Below are positions 41,750 through 50,562 of a stretch of 64,000 nucleotides of DNA, piece after piece (position 1 is the first letter of the stretch; every line of letters starts with the position of its first letter). Position numbers and translations under genes: made by a program. The stretch is taken from NCBI GenBank assembly GCA_947624165.1, contig CANQJC010000005.1:21753-85752 (forward strand), in the 5' to 3' direction. Source of the stretch: an uncultured Clostridia bacterium (GTDB lineage: Bacteria; Bacillota; Clostridia; UBA1381). The notes beneath the pieces were generated by a model that ran no database searches, had not been told where the DNA came from, and saw nothing but the letters and a program-made list of their open reading frames with translations.

Positions 41750-44700
41750 GTGTACAAAAAAGTATCGCCCAATCTGAATTTCACGGAGCGGGAAAAGGCA
41801 GTCGAAAAATTTTGGAACGACCGCAAAATTTTTGAGAAAAGTATGGACTTCCGCAAGGGAAGCGACGTTTATTCGTTCTACGACGGACCGCCCACGGCTA
41901 ACGGCAAGCCACATATCGGTCACGTTTTGACGCGCGTAATAAAGGATATGATCCCGCGTTACCGCACTATGAAGGGCTACCGTGTGCCGCGTAAAGCCGG
42001 CTGGGACACTCACGGTCTGCCGGTCGAATTGGAGGTCGAGAAAAAGCTCGGTCTCGACGGCAAGGAGCAAATTGAGGAATACGGCATCGAGCCGTTCATA
42101 AAGGAATGTAAGGAAAGCGTATGGAAGTACAAGGGCATGTGGGAGGACTTCTCCGGCACGGTCGGCTTCTGGGCTGATATGGACGACCCTTACGTTACGT
42201 ACCACAACGACTTTATCGAGTCGGAATGGTGGGCTTTAAAGCAGATTTGGGAAAAGGGACTTCTCTACAAGGGACACAAAATCGTTCCGTATTGCCCGCG
42301 CTGCGGCACGCCGCTCTCGTCGCACGAGGTCGCGCAGGGCTACAAGGACGTAAAGGAACGTTCCGCGATAGTGCGCTTCAAGGTAAAGGACGAGGACGCG
42401 TATATCCTCGCATGGACGACAACTCCGTGGACGCTCCCCTCGAACGTCGCGCTCTGCGTAAATCCCGACGAGGAATACGCGAAGGTAAAGGCTGCCGACG
42501 GACGTGTCTATTACATGGCGGAAGCGTTGCTCGACACGGTGCTCGGCTCTCTCGCGAAGGACGATGCTCCCGCGTATGAGATAATCGAAAAGTATATAGG
42601 AAAAGAACTCGAGCATAAGGAATACGAGCCGCTTTACGACTTCGTAAAGCCGATATGCGAAAAGCAGAACAAGAAATCGCACTATATCGTATGCGACGGC
42701 TACGTAACGCTCACCGACGGTACGGGTATCGTTCATATCGCCCCCGCGTTCGGCGAGGACGACGCGAACGTGGGCAGAAATTACGACCTGCCGTTCGTTC
42801 AGCTCGTTGACGAAAAGGGCGAAATGACAGCCGAGACCCCGTGGGCGGGTACGTTCTGCAAGGACGCGGATAAGGAGATACTCGTAAACCTCGACGAGCG
42901 CGGACTTCTGTTCAGCGCGCCGAAATTCGAGCACAGCTACCCGTTCTGCTGGCGCTGCGACACGCCGCTCATCTACTACGCGCGAGACACGTGGTTCATC
43001 AAAATGACCGCCGTAAAGGACGACCTGATAAGAAACAACAACACAATAAACTGGATACCCGAAAGCATAGGCAAGGGACGCTTCGGCGACTGGCTCAACA
43101 ATGTCCAGGACTGGGGCATCAGCCGCAACCGCTACTGGGGAACGCCGCTCAATATCTGGGAGTGCGAGTGCGGACATAAACATTCGATCGGCTCTATCGA
43201 GGAATTAAAATCCATGTCCGACAACTGCCCCGACGATATAGAGCTGCACCGTCCGTACGTCGACGCGGTAACGATAAAATGCCCGAAGTGCGGAAAAGAG
43301 ATGCGCCGCGTTTCGGAGGTCATCGACTGCTGGTTCGACTCGGGCGCGATGCCGTTCGCTCAGTGGCACTATCCGTTCGAAAATCACGATAAATTCGAGG
43401 AAAACTTCCCCGCCGACTTCATCAGCGAGGCTGTCGACCAAACGCGCGGCTGGTTCTATTCGCTGCTCGCGATATCGACGCTGATATTCAACAAAGCACC
43501 GTATAAGAACGTAATAGTGCTCGGTCTTGTACAGGACGAGAACGGACAGAAAATGTCGAAGTCCAAGGGCAATGCGGTCGATCCGTTCGACGCGCTCGCG
43601 AAGCACGGCGCGGACGCTGTACGCTGGTACTTCTACGAGAACAGCGCGCCGTGGCTGCCGAACAAATTCCACGACGCGGCTGTCACGGAGGGTCAGCGCA
43701 AATTCATGGGTACGCTCTGGAACACATACGCGTTCTTCGTGCTCTACGCGAACATCGACAACTTTGACGCGACGAAATACACGCTCGAATACGACAAGCT
43801 GCCCGTAATGGACAAGTGGCTTTTATCGAAGCTCAACACGCTTATAAAGACGGTTGACAATAACCTCGAAAACTACAAAATAACCGAAACGGCGAGAACG
43901 CTCGACGACTTTGTCGACGAGCTTTCGAACTGGTACGTTCGCCGCAGCCGCACGCGTTTCTGGGTAAAGGATATGCCGCAGGATAAAATCAACGCGTACA
44001 TGACGCTCTACACCGCGCTCGTGACGGTCTGCAAGCTCGCCGCGCCGATGATACCGTTCATGACCGAGGATATCTATCAGAATCTCGTAAAGAGCATAGA
44101 CGCGGACGCGCCCGAGAGCATTCACCTGTGCGACTACCCCGTATGCGACGAGTCGATGATAGACCCCGATTTGGAGAGCAAAATGGAAGAGGTGCTCGAA
44201 ATAGTAGTGCTCGGACGCGCGTGCAGAAACACGGCGAATATCAAGAACCGTCAGCCTATCGGCACGATGTACGTAAAAGCGGAAAGCGAGCTGCCGGAAT
44301 TTTACAAAGAAATAATCGAGGAGGAGCTGAACGTCAAAAATGTTGAATTTACCGACGACGTTGCAAGCTTCACCTCGTACAGCTTCAAGCCGCAGCTTAA
44401 GACGCTCGGCAGACGCTTCGGCAAGGATATAAACACCGTCCGCGAGATCTTGGCGAATATAGACGGCAACGCGGCTATGGCTGAGATAAAGGAAACTGGC
44501 GCGCTGACGATCGAGGTAAACGGAAACGAGGAAAGCCTTGCGGAGGAGGATCTGCTTATTGAATCGTCCAAGACGGAAGGCTTCGAATCGAATTCCGACC
44601 ACGGCGTAACCGTAGTCCTCGACACTCGTCTTACCGACGAGCTTATCGAGGAGGGCTTCGTGCGCGAAATTATCTCGAAGATACAGACGATGCGTAAGGA

Positions 44701-44899
44701 CGCGGACTTTGACGTAATGGATCACATCAAGGTTTACGAAAGCGGCAACGACAGAATCAAGTCGATAATCGAATCGAACGCCGACACGATAAAGGACGAG
44801 GTTTTGGCAAACGAAATCGCGCTTGAAGCAACAGGAGGACACGCGAAGGAATGGAATATCAACGGCGAGACGGTAACGCTCGGCGTGGAGAAAATGTAA
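41750..44899 (+). CDS. ileS: Isoleucyl-tRNA synthetase, long (type 2-like)
   Basis: A 1049-residue class I synthetase. HIGH is at residues 55-58, KMSKS at 601-605; the editing domain lies between them (WTTTPWTLPSNVALCV near 225), with two CPxCG pairs (CPRCGTPLSSHE, CPKCGKEM). Length and the long C-terminal extension match eukaryote-like IleS2, not the ~930-residue bacterial IleS1; IleS2 enzymes are often mupirocin-tolerant (family knowledge). The start is GTG at 41750 with AAAGGAGG upstream. Controlled by the T-box and followed by a strong terminator. Confidence 0.95.
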   Translation: MYKKVSPNLNFTEREKAVEKFWNDRKIFEKSMDFRKGSDVYSFYDGPPTANGKPHIGHVLTRVIKDMIPRYRTMKGYRVPRKAGWDTHGLPVELEVEKKLGLDGKEQIEEYGIEPFIKECKESVWKYKGMWEDFSGTVGFWADMDDPYVTYHNDFIESEWWALKQIWEKGLLYKGHKIVPYCPRCGTPLSSHEVAQGYKDVKERSAIVRFKVKDEDAYILAWTTTPWTLPSNVALCVNPDEEYAKVKAADGRVYYMAEALLDTVLGSLAKDDAPAYEIIEKYIGKELEHKEYEPLYDFVKPICEKQNKKSHYIVCDGYVTLTDGTGIVHIAPAFGEDDANVGRNYDLPFVQLVDEKGEMTAETPWAGTFCKDADKEILVNLDERGLLFSAPKFEHSYPFCWRCDTPLIYYARDTWFIKMTAVKDDLIRNNNTINWIPESIGKGRFGDWLNNVQDWGISRNRYWGTPLNIWECECGHKHSIGSIEELKSMSDNCPDDIELHRPYVDAVTIKCPKCGKEMRRVSEVIDCWFDSGAMPFAQWHYPFENHDKFEENFPADFISEAVDQTRGWFYSLLAISTLIFNKAPYKNVIVLGLVQDENGQKMSKSKGNAVDPFDALAKHGADAVRWYFYENSAPWLPNKFHDAAVTEGQRKFMGTLWNTYAFFVLYANIDNFDATKYTLEYDKLPVMDKWLLSKLNTLIKTVDNNLENYKITETARTLDDFVDELSNWYVRRSRTRFWVKDMPQDKINAYMTLYTALVTVCKLAAPMIPFMTEDIYQNLVKSIDADAPESIHLCDYPVCDESMIDPDLESKMEEVLEIVVLGRACRNTANIKNRQPIGTMYVKAESELPEFYKEIIEEELNVKNVEFTDDVASFTSYSFKPQLKTLGRRFGKDINTVREILANIDGNAAMAEIKETGALTIEVNGNEESLAEEDLLIESSKTEGFESNSDHGVTVVLDTRLTDELIEEGFVREIISKIQTMRKDADFDVMDHIKVYESGNDRIKSIIESNADTIKDEVLANEIALEATGGHAKEWNINGETVTLGVEKM

Positions 44900-44903
44900 A
44901 AAT

Positions 44904-44931
44904 AAAAGCCCCCTTTTCGAGGGGGCTTTTT
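44904..44931 (+). terminator. Terminator after ileS
   Basis: AAAAGCCCCC (44904-44913) pairs with GGGGGCTTTT (44921-44930), then T. Confidence 0.93.
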
Positions 44932-44947
44932 GCTTGCACGGTTAAAA

Positions 44948-44991
44948 AATTGTCGGTAAATATAGACAATTCGCGCCGCAGCTGATATAAT
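44948..44991 (+). promoter_or_regulatory. Promoter and operator-like inverted repeat of the cobalamin operon
   Basis: TAGACA (44963-44968), 17 bases, TATAAT (44986-44991). A perfect inverted repeat, AATTGTC (44948-44954) with GACAATT (44965-44971), covers the -35 region, a typical repressor position. The regulator is unknown. The 50-base leader after the promoter is too short for a cobalamin riboswitch. Confidence 0.7.
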
Positions 44992-45040
44992 AAATTATAT
45001 CGGAAAAACGATGTCCCGCGCGGAACGGAGAGTGAATACA

Positions 45041-46108
45041 GTGAAAAGCAAAAGACCTCTTAGAACCGGTTACACGACAGGCACATGCGCCGCGGCAGCC
45101 GCGAAGGCGGCGGTTATAAGACTTCTCACGGGCGAAGGACCGTCACACGTGACCGTGACGCTTCCGAACGGAGAAACGGCGCGTATCGAGATAGAAAAAA
45201 ATGAATTCAACGATAACACGGCGACGTCGTCCGTGATAAAGCACAGCGGCGACGACCCCGACATTACCGACGGCATAACCGTCCGCGCGTCCGTCACAAA
45301 AACGGATAAGGGCGTCGAAATAGACGGCGGCGAGGGCGTGGGACGCGTCAGAGCGGACGGACTTGACCAAAAAAAGGGCGAAGCCGCGATAAACAGCGTG
45401 CCGAGACGAATGATACGCGACAGCGTGATAGAAGCGTCGCCCGGATACACGGGCGGTTTCCGCGTTGTGATCTCCGTTCCGCACGGACGCGAGATAGCCG
45501 CGAAAACCTTCAATCCGCGTCTTGGGATCGAAGGCGGCGTCTCGATTCTCGGAACGAGCGGCATTGTTTATCCCATGAGCAGCCGCGCCGTTCTCGACAC
45601 GATATACCTTGAAATGAAAACCGTACGCGCGCGCGGCTGCGAAAAGATTTTTATTGTCCCCGGGAATTACGGCGAGACGTTCGCGCGCGATTTTCTCGGT
45701 ATCGAAAAAACCGTTCAGTGTTCCAATTTCATAGGAGACGCGCTCGATTTCGCGGAGGAGCTGGGTTTTTCGTCCGCGCTTTTGATCGCGCATATCGGCA
45801 AGATGTCGAAGCTTGCCGTCGGCGTTATGAACACACATTCAGCCTGTGCGGACGCGCGCATGGAAGCGATCGCGCTGTGCGCCGCTCTTGCGGGAGAAAC
45901 AAATCTGAAAAAAATTCTTGCCTGCCCGACCGCGGACGCGGCTTACGAGATAGTGAGGGACACTAAAACGATACCGATAATGATGGACAGGATAGAAATG
46001 TATATGAACAGGCGCGTGAATATAAAAACGGGCGCGGTCATGTTCTCAAACAAATACGGCGTAGTGGGCAAAACGCGTTACGCGGACGAGATAATGAAGG
46101 AGAATTAA
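45041..46108 (+). CDS. cbiD: Cobalt-precorrin-5B (C1)-methyltransferase
   Basis: A 355-residue enzyme that methylates C1 during anaerobic corrin synthesis. GYTTGTCAAAAAKAAV near the N-terminus and IPGNYG-like FIVPGNYGETFARDF are family marks, as is MSKLAVGVMNTHS. GTG at 45041 is chosen because GGAG lies about ten bases upstream; the frame is open to 45011. A repeat copy (AGGGACACTAAA, 45956) encodes RDTK near the C-terminus. First gene of the operon. Confidence 0.93.
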   Translation: MKSKRPLRTGYTTGTCAAAAAKAAVIRLLTGEGPSHVTVTLPNGETARIEIEKNEFNDNTATSSVIKHSGDDPDITDGITVRASVTKTDKGVEIDGGEGVGRVRADGLDQKKGEAAINSVPRRMIRDSVIEASPGYTGGFRVVISVPHGREIAAKTFNPRLGIEGGVSILGTSGIVYPMSSRAVLDTIYLEMKTVRARGCEKIFIVPGNYGETFARDFLGIEKTVQCSNFIGDALDFAEELGFSSALLIAHIGKMSKLAVGVMNTHSACADARMEAIALCAALAGETNLKKILACPTADAAYEIVRDTKTIPIMMDRIEMYMNRRVNIKTGAVMFSNKYGVVGKTRYADEIMKEN

Positions 46109-46858
46109 ATGGTACATTTTGTAGGCGCGGGCAGCGGCGCGGTCGATTTGATAACGATACGCGGAATGAAGCTTATTTCAAAAGCGGATATAATCGTATA
46201 CGCGGGTTCTCTGGTAAACCCCGAGCTTCTCTCCTTCGCGCACAGCGACGCAAAGGTATATAACAGCGCGCGGATGACGCTCGGCGAGGTGCTGGACGTG
46301 CTGAAGGAGGGGGACACTAAAAATATTGTTCGGCTGCATACCGGCGACCCGTCTGTTTACGGTGCGGTGCGCGAGCAAATGGACGCGCTCAAAAAAATGG
46401 GGATAGAATACGACGTGTGTCCCGGGGTGTCTTCAATGTGCGGCGCGGCGGCGTCGCTCAAAGCGGAATACACTCTCCCGGGAGTGTCGCAGACAGTAAT
46501 AATAACGCGCATGGAGGGCAGAACGCCCGTGCCGGAAAAAGAAAAAATAAAATCGCTTGCCGCGCATAACGCGACGATGGTGATTTTTCTTTCGGCGGCG
46601 AAAACGAAGGAGCTTCAAAACGAGCTTATCGAGGGCGGCATTTCTGGGGACACTAAAGCCGCAATAGTTTACAAGGCGACGTGGAGCGACGAAAAAATCA
46701 TGCGCTGCACCGTGGGGACACTAAATGAAACAGCATTGCAAAACAACATTACAAAAACCGCGTTGATACTCGTCGGAAATTTTCTCGGCGACGATTATTC
46801 GCTTTCAAAGCTGTATGATAAAACCTTCACAACTCAATTTCGGGAGGGCGTGTCATGA
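46109..46858 (+). CDS. cbiF: Cobalt-precorrin-4 C11-methyltransferase
   Basis: A 249-residue tetrapyrrole methylase. VHFVGAGSGAVDLITIRG is the N-terminal SAM-fold motif; VRLHTGDPSVYGAVREQM and CPGVSSMCGAAASL are conserved, and ALILVGNFLG closes the domain. It acts after ring contraction. It starts immediately after the cbiD stop and overlaps cbiG by four bases. Three copies of the 12-mer lie inside, two coding GDTK (residues 68-71 and 180-183) and one overlapping the conserved GTL. Confidence 0.93.
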   Translation: MVHFVGAGSGAVDLITIRGMKLISKADIIVYAGSLVNPELLSFAHSDAKVYNSARMTLGEVLDVLKEGDTKNIVRLHTGDPSVYGAVREQMDALKKMGIEYDVCPGVSSMCGAAASLKAEYTLPGVSQTVIITRMEGRTPVPEKEKIKSLAAHNATMVIFLSAAKTKELQNELIEGGISGDTKAAIVYKATWSDEKIMRCTVGTLNETALQNNITKTALILVGNFLGDDYSLSKLYDKTFTTQFREGVS

Positions 46859-47904
46859 GCGCGGCGGTGACGGCGTTCACGCGCGCCGGAGCGGAAACGG
46901 CGGCGCGGCTGTGCCGTCTTCTCGACGCTCACGGGTACGCGAAGGCGGGATATGCGTCGGGCGCGCTGCGTCCGTTTGAAAATCTGCACTCGCACGCAGC
47001 CGCGCTTTGGGAGAATTACGACGCTCTCGTATTCGTCGGCGCGTGCGGGATAGCGGTGAGGGCGGTCGCGCCTTTCGTCAGTGACAAAGCAAGCGACCGC
47101 GCGGTCGTCGTCGTAGATGAAAAATGCCGCTACGCGATACCGATTTTGTCGGGACATTTGGGCGGTGCGAACGAGCTTGCCGAAAAAATCGCGTCGCTGA
47201 CCGGCGCGGACGCGGTAATAACGACAGCGACCGATATAAACGGAGCGTTCGCCGCGGACACGTTCGCGCGCAGCAACGATTTAATTATTGGGGACACTAA
47301 ATTGATAAAAGAAATATCCGCTCGTCTCCTCGACGGCGGGAAAGTCGGATTCAGAAGCGATTACGAAGCGAAAAACATACCGCCGTACTTCACTCGCGAC
47401 GGTGAAGCGGGAATATACATAGGCGGCTCCGACGCGAAACCGTTTAAAATAACGCTCGCTTTAAAGCCGAAAAATCTTGTGATAGGCATAGGCTGCAAAA
47501 AAAACTGCGAGGACGTCACCGCAAAGGCGGAGGATTTCCTTTTGCGTCACGGCACGGACCCGAAACGTCTGCGCGCCGTCGCTACGATAGATATCAAAAA
47601 GAACGAAAAGGGGATAAAGGAGCTTTGTGAAAAATACTCCGTTCCGCTCATAACGTTTACGGCGAACGAGCTTAACGCGGCGCGCGGGGATTTTACGGCT
47701 TCGGAATTTGTGAAAAAAACCGTCGGCACGGACAACGTCTGCGAGCGCGCCTTAAGCGCGTCGTCCGCGAGGATAACGGTTCCAAAAACGACGGGCGGCG
47801 GCGCGTCGTTCGCGCTCGGGGAAGTCGAAACGAAAATAGACTTCACCGCCGAACGCGGTTTGGAAATAAAATATGGGGACACTAAAAAATATATCGAAGA
47901 ATAA
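46855..47904 (+). CDS. cbiG: Cobalt-precorrin-5A hydrolase
   Basis: A 349-residue enzyme that opens the lactone ring and releases acetaldehyde. The N-terminal domain includes ALVFVGACGIAVRAVAPFV and the glycine-rich VLSGHLGGANELAEKIA-like region; the C-terminal CbiG_C domain begins around NLVIGIGCKKNCEDV. Two 12-mer copies encode GDTK (residues 146-149 and 341-344), the second just before the stop. Confidence 0.92.
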   Translation: MSAAVTAFTRAGAETAARLCRLLDAHGYAKAGYASGALRPFENLHSHAAALWENYDALVFVGACGIAVRAVAPFVSDKASDRAVVVVDEKCRYAIPILSGHLGGANELAEKIASLTGADAVITTATDINGAFAADTFARSNDLIIGDTKLIKEISARLLDGGKVGFRSDYEAKNIPPYFTRDGEAGIYIGGSDAKPFKITLALKPKNLVIGIGCKKNCEDVTAKAEDFLLRHGTDPKRLRAVATIDIKKNEKGIKELCEKYSVPLITFTANELNAARGDFTASEFVKKTVGTDNVCERALSASSARITVPKTTGGGASFALGEVETKIDFTAERGLEIKYGDTKKYIEE

Positions 47905-47932
47905 AAACGATACAGATAACGGGGACACTAAA

Positions 47933-48673
47933 ATGAAGCTTTATGTTGTGGGAATAGGTTCGGGCGCGGAGGAGACGATGACGGGCGAAGCAAAAAAAAT
48001 TCTCGCCGAATCGGATATGATCGTCGGTTACTCCGTCTATACCGATATCGTCAAAAAAATGTTTCCCGACAAGGAATATTACACGTCGGGCATGGGGCGC
48101 GAGGAGGAACGCTGCCGAGCCGCCGCCCTTTTTGCCGCGTCGGGGAAAAAGACAGCCGTCGTTTGCAGCGGAGACGCGGGGGTTTACGGCATGGCGTCTT
48201 TAATGCATGAGGTCGCCGCGCAGTATGAAGATATTGAGGTGCGCGTGGCGGCGGGAGTGTCCGCGATGCTCAGCGGCGGCGCGCTCGTCGGCGCGCCGCT
48301 CGGACACGACTTCGCCGTTATAAGCCTGAGCGACCTGCTCACCCCGTTCGAGGTGATAGAAAACCGTTTGCGGCGCGCCTGCCAAGGGGGATTTGTGATT
48401 TGTCTTTACAACCCGTCGAGCAAAAAAAGAAAAGATTATCTGAAAAAGGCGTGTGACATAATAGGAGAATACCGAGATAGTGAGACCGTCTGCGCGGCGG
48501 CGAAAAATATCGGGCGCGGCGGCGAGGAAAGCCGTATAATGACGCTCGGTGAAATGAGAAATTACGACGCGGATATGTTCACAACGATTTTTATCGGCAG
48601 CGAGGAAACGAAAAATATCAACGGAATGATGGTCACGCCGCGCGGCTATAAGCTCGGTGAAAGGAAAGACTGA
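47933..48673 (+). CDS. cbiH: Cobalt-factor III / precorrin-3B C17-methyltransferase
   Basis: A 246-residue tetrapyrrole methylase catalysing C17 methylation and ring contraction. It opens KLYVVGIGSGAEETMTGEAK; IVGYSVYTDIVKKM and CSGDAGVYGMASLMHEVA are typical, and FVICLYNPSSKKRKDYL is a firm family block. The ATG at 47933 follows GGGG supplied by a 12-mer copy. An in-frame ATG at 47873 overlaps the cbiG end and would add 20 atypical residues. Confidence 0.92.
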   Translation: MKLYVVGIGSGAEETMTGEAKKILAESDMIVGYSVYTDIVKKMFPDKEYYTSGMGREEERCRAAALFAASGKKTAVVCSGDAGVYGMASLMHEVAAQYEDIEVRVAAGVSAMLSGGALVGAPLGHDFAVISLSDLLTPFEVIENRLRRACQGGFVICLYNPSSKKRKDYLKKACDIIGEYRDSETVCAAAKNIGRGGEESRIMTLGEMRNYDADMFTTIFIGSEETKNINGMMVTPRGYKLGERKD

Positions 48674-48674
48674 A

Positions 48675-49394
48675 ATGTACGACGTTATACTGTTCGCCGG
48701 AACGGACGAGGGACACAAAATCGCGGATTTCCTGCGTGAAAAAAATATAAGCCGCGTCATATGCGTCGCGACGGAATACGGCGCGCTGACTCTCGGCGGC
48801 GATGACGTTCGGACGGGACGCATGAACGCGGAGGATATGAGAGAATTTTTTCGGGAGAGCGGCGCGAAAATCGTTATCGACGCGACGCACCCTTATGCGG
48901 TCAATGTAACGCGTAACATAAAATCAGCCTGTGAATGCCGCTATGTGCGCGTCGCGCGTACCGACGACGACGTTACGGGCGCGCGTTTCAAAACGGCTTT
49001 TCAAGCCGCCGCGTATCTGGCGAAGAAGGACGGGAATATTCTTGTAACGACCGGCTCCAAGGAAATTTCAGAATTTTCATCGCTCGGCGGCCGCGTGTAC
49101 GCGCGGGTGCTTCCGTCGGAGGAGTCGCTGCGGTCGTGCCGCGCGGCGGGTATTTTGCCTAAGAATATAATTTGTATGCAGGGACCGTTTTCGAAGGAGC
49201 TGAACGCCGCTCTCATACGGGAATACGATATAAAATTTCTCGTCACAAAAAGCGGCGGCGTTAACGGCGGTTTTTACGAAAAAGCGGACGCGGCGCGGGA
49301 GAACGGCGCGGAGCTTATCGTGATAGACAGACCCTCCCGCGAGGACGGCGTGTCCGTTGAGGATGCGAAAAAAATGATTTCGGAGTGGTTGTGA
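48675..49394 (+). CDS. cbiJ: Cobalt-precorrin-6A reductase
   Basis: A 239-residue NAD(P)H-dependent reductase of the CobK/CbiJ family. The nucleotide-binding opening is VILFAGTDEGHKIADFL; VIDATHPYAVNVTRNI, LVTTGSKEISEF and FLVTKSGGVNGGFYEKADA are characteristic. The ATG at 48675 lies one base after the cbiH stop. GGTGAAAGGAAAG overlaps the end of cbiH and serves as the binding site. Confidence 0.92.
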   Translation: MYDVILFAGTDEGHKIADFLREKNISRVICVATEYGALTLGGDDVRTGRMNAEDMREFFRESGAKIVIDATHPYAVNVTRNIKSACECRYVRVARTDDDVTGARFKTAFQAAAYLAKKDGNILVTTGSKEISEFSSLGGRVYARVLPSEESLRSCRAAGILPKNIICMQGPFSKELNAALIREYDIKFLVTKSGGVNGGFYEKADAARENGAELIVIDRPSREDGVSVEDAKKMISEWL

Positions 49395-49395
49395 T

Positions 49396-50550
49396 ATGAA
49401 TATTTTTATTGTCGGAGCGGGCGCGGGCGGCAGGGAGCTTTTGACCGTTTCGGCTGCCGAAAGGATAAAGAACGCCGATATTATAATAGGGGCGAGACGC
49501 GTCGCCGAGCCGTTCAAAAACGTATGCGACCGTGTTTTTTTTGAATACGAGGCGCGGAAAATAAAAAACATCCTCGACAAAAATCCGTGCGAAAACGCCG
49601 TGATATTGTTTTCGGGAGACATATCGTTTTACAGCGGCGCGAAGGATATCCTAAAGCTTTATCCCGACGCGCGCACGGAGCCGGGCATAAGCTGCGTTTC
49701 GTATTTCTGCGCGAAGGCGCGTGTAAAATGCGACGATATAAACATAATAAGCGCGCACGGACGCGAATGTAATATTGTGAGCGAGGTGCGCCGTCACAAA
49801 AAGACGCTCGTCCTGCTCGGTCAGAATCCTTGCGGCAAGCTGTGCGAATACGGTCTGGGCGGCGCGAAGATCATAGCGGGCGAAAATCTTTCTCTTGCGG
49901 ACGAAAAAATAACGCGCGGCAGAGCGGAGGATTTTTGCCGAACCGAATTTTCACCGCTTACGGTCATGTTGATAATAAACGAAAACTACGATAACCGTTT
50001 CCGAACGGGCATAGACGACAACGAGTTTATAACGGGGTCGTCCCCGATGACAAAATCCGAAGTACGCGCCGTGAGCGTTTCGAAGCTCGCCGTCGGCGAG
50101 AGCGACATTTGCATAGACGTGGGCGCGGGTACGGGTACGGTAAGCGTCGAAGCGGCTCTTTTATGCCCGCGCGGCAAGGTCTACGCTATCGAGAAAAATC
50201 CCGACGCGGCGGAGCTTATCAGGAAAAACGCACTCAAATTCCAAACCGACAATATTGAAATCATAAACGGCGAAGCACCGCGCGCCCTGTCGTCGATACC
50301 GAAAGCGGACAAAGCGTTTATAGGCGGGTCGTCGGGGAATATCGCCGAAATAATCGAGCGGTGCGAATGTGATACGATAGTCGTAAACGCCGTGACGCTC
50401 CAGACGCTCGGCGCGGCGACGGAGACGTTTTCGCGCCTGGGGTACGATTACGACGTTACGCTCGTGAGCACGGCGCGCGGCGTAAAAACGGCGTGTTATG
50501 ATATGATGAAAGCGCAGAATCCCGTTTTCGTGATCAGGGGAGTAAGATAA
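49396..50550 (+). CDS. cbiET: Fused cobalt-precorrin-7 (C5)-methyltransferase / C15-methyltransferase-decarboxylase
   Basis: A 384-residue bifunctional enzyme. Residues 1-195 form CbiE (VGAGAGGRELLTVSAAERI, then EPGISCVSYFCAKARV). Residues about 205-384 form CbiT with the SAM site DVGAGTGTVSVEAALL and the FIGGSSGNIAEI block. Together they do what CobL does in the aerobic route. The order E-then-T matches the CobL arrangement. GGAG-type sequence lies in the cbiJ end just upstream. Confidence 0.92.
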   Translation: MNIFIVGAGAGGRELLTVSAAERIKNADIIIGARRVAEPFKNVCDRVFFEYEARKIKNILDKNPCENAVILFSGDISFYSGAKDILKLYPDARTEPGISCVSYFCAKARVKCDDINIISAHGRECNIVSEVRRHKKTLVLLGQNPCGKLCEYGLGGAKIIAGENLSLADEKITRGRAEDFCRTEFSPLTVMLIINENYDNRFRTGIDDNEFITGSSPMTKSEVRAVSVSKLAVGESDICIDVGAGTGTVSVEAALLCPRGKVYAIEKNPDAAELIRKNALKFQTDNIEIINGEAPRALSSIPKADKAFIGGSSGNIAEIIERCECDTIVVNAVTLQTLGAATETFSRLGYDYDVTLVSTARGVKTACYDMMKAQNPVFVIRGVR

Positions 50551-50562
50551 GGAGGGCGCGTT

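Larger units (their letters stand above)
45956..47932 (+). repeat. Dispersed GGGGACACTAAA 12-mers within cbiD-cbiF-cbiG-cbiH
   Basis: Exact copies start at 46310, 46646, 46714, 47290, 47875 and 47921; one near-copy (AGGGACACTAAA) is at 45956. All lie on the plus strand. Five of the six coding copies sit in the same phase and read (G/R)DTK; the copy at 46714 reads across GTL. The copy at 47921 ends next to the cbiH ATG and supplies a GGGG ribosome binding element. Confidence 0.85.

Noticed and set aside
44932..45040. Cobalamin riboswitch before cbiD
   Set aside because: The space is too short and no B12-box or conserved core was found.
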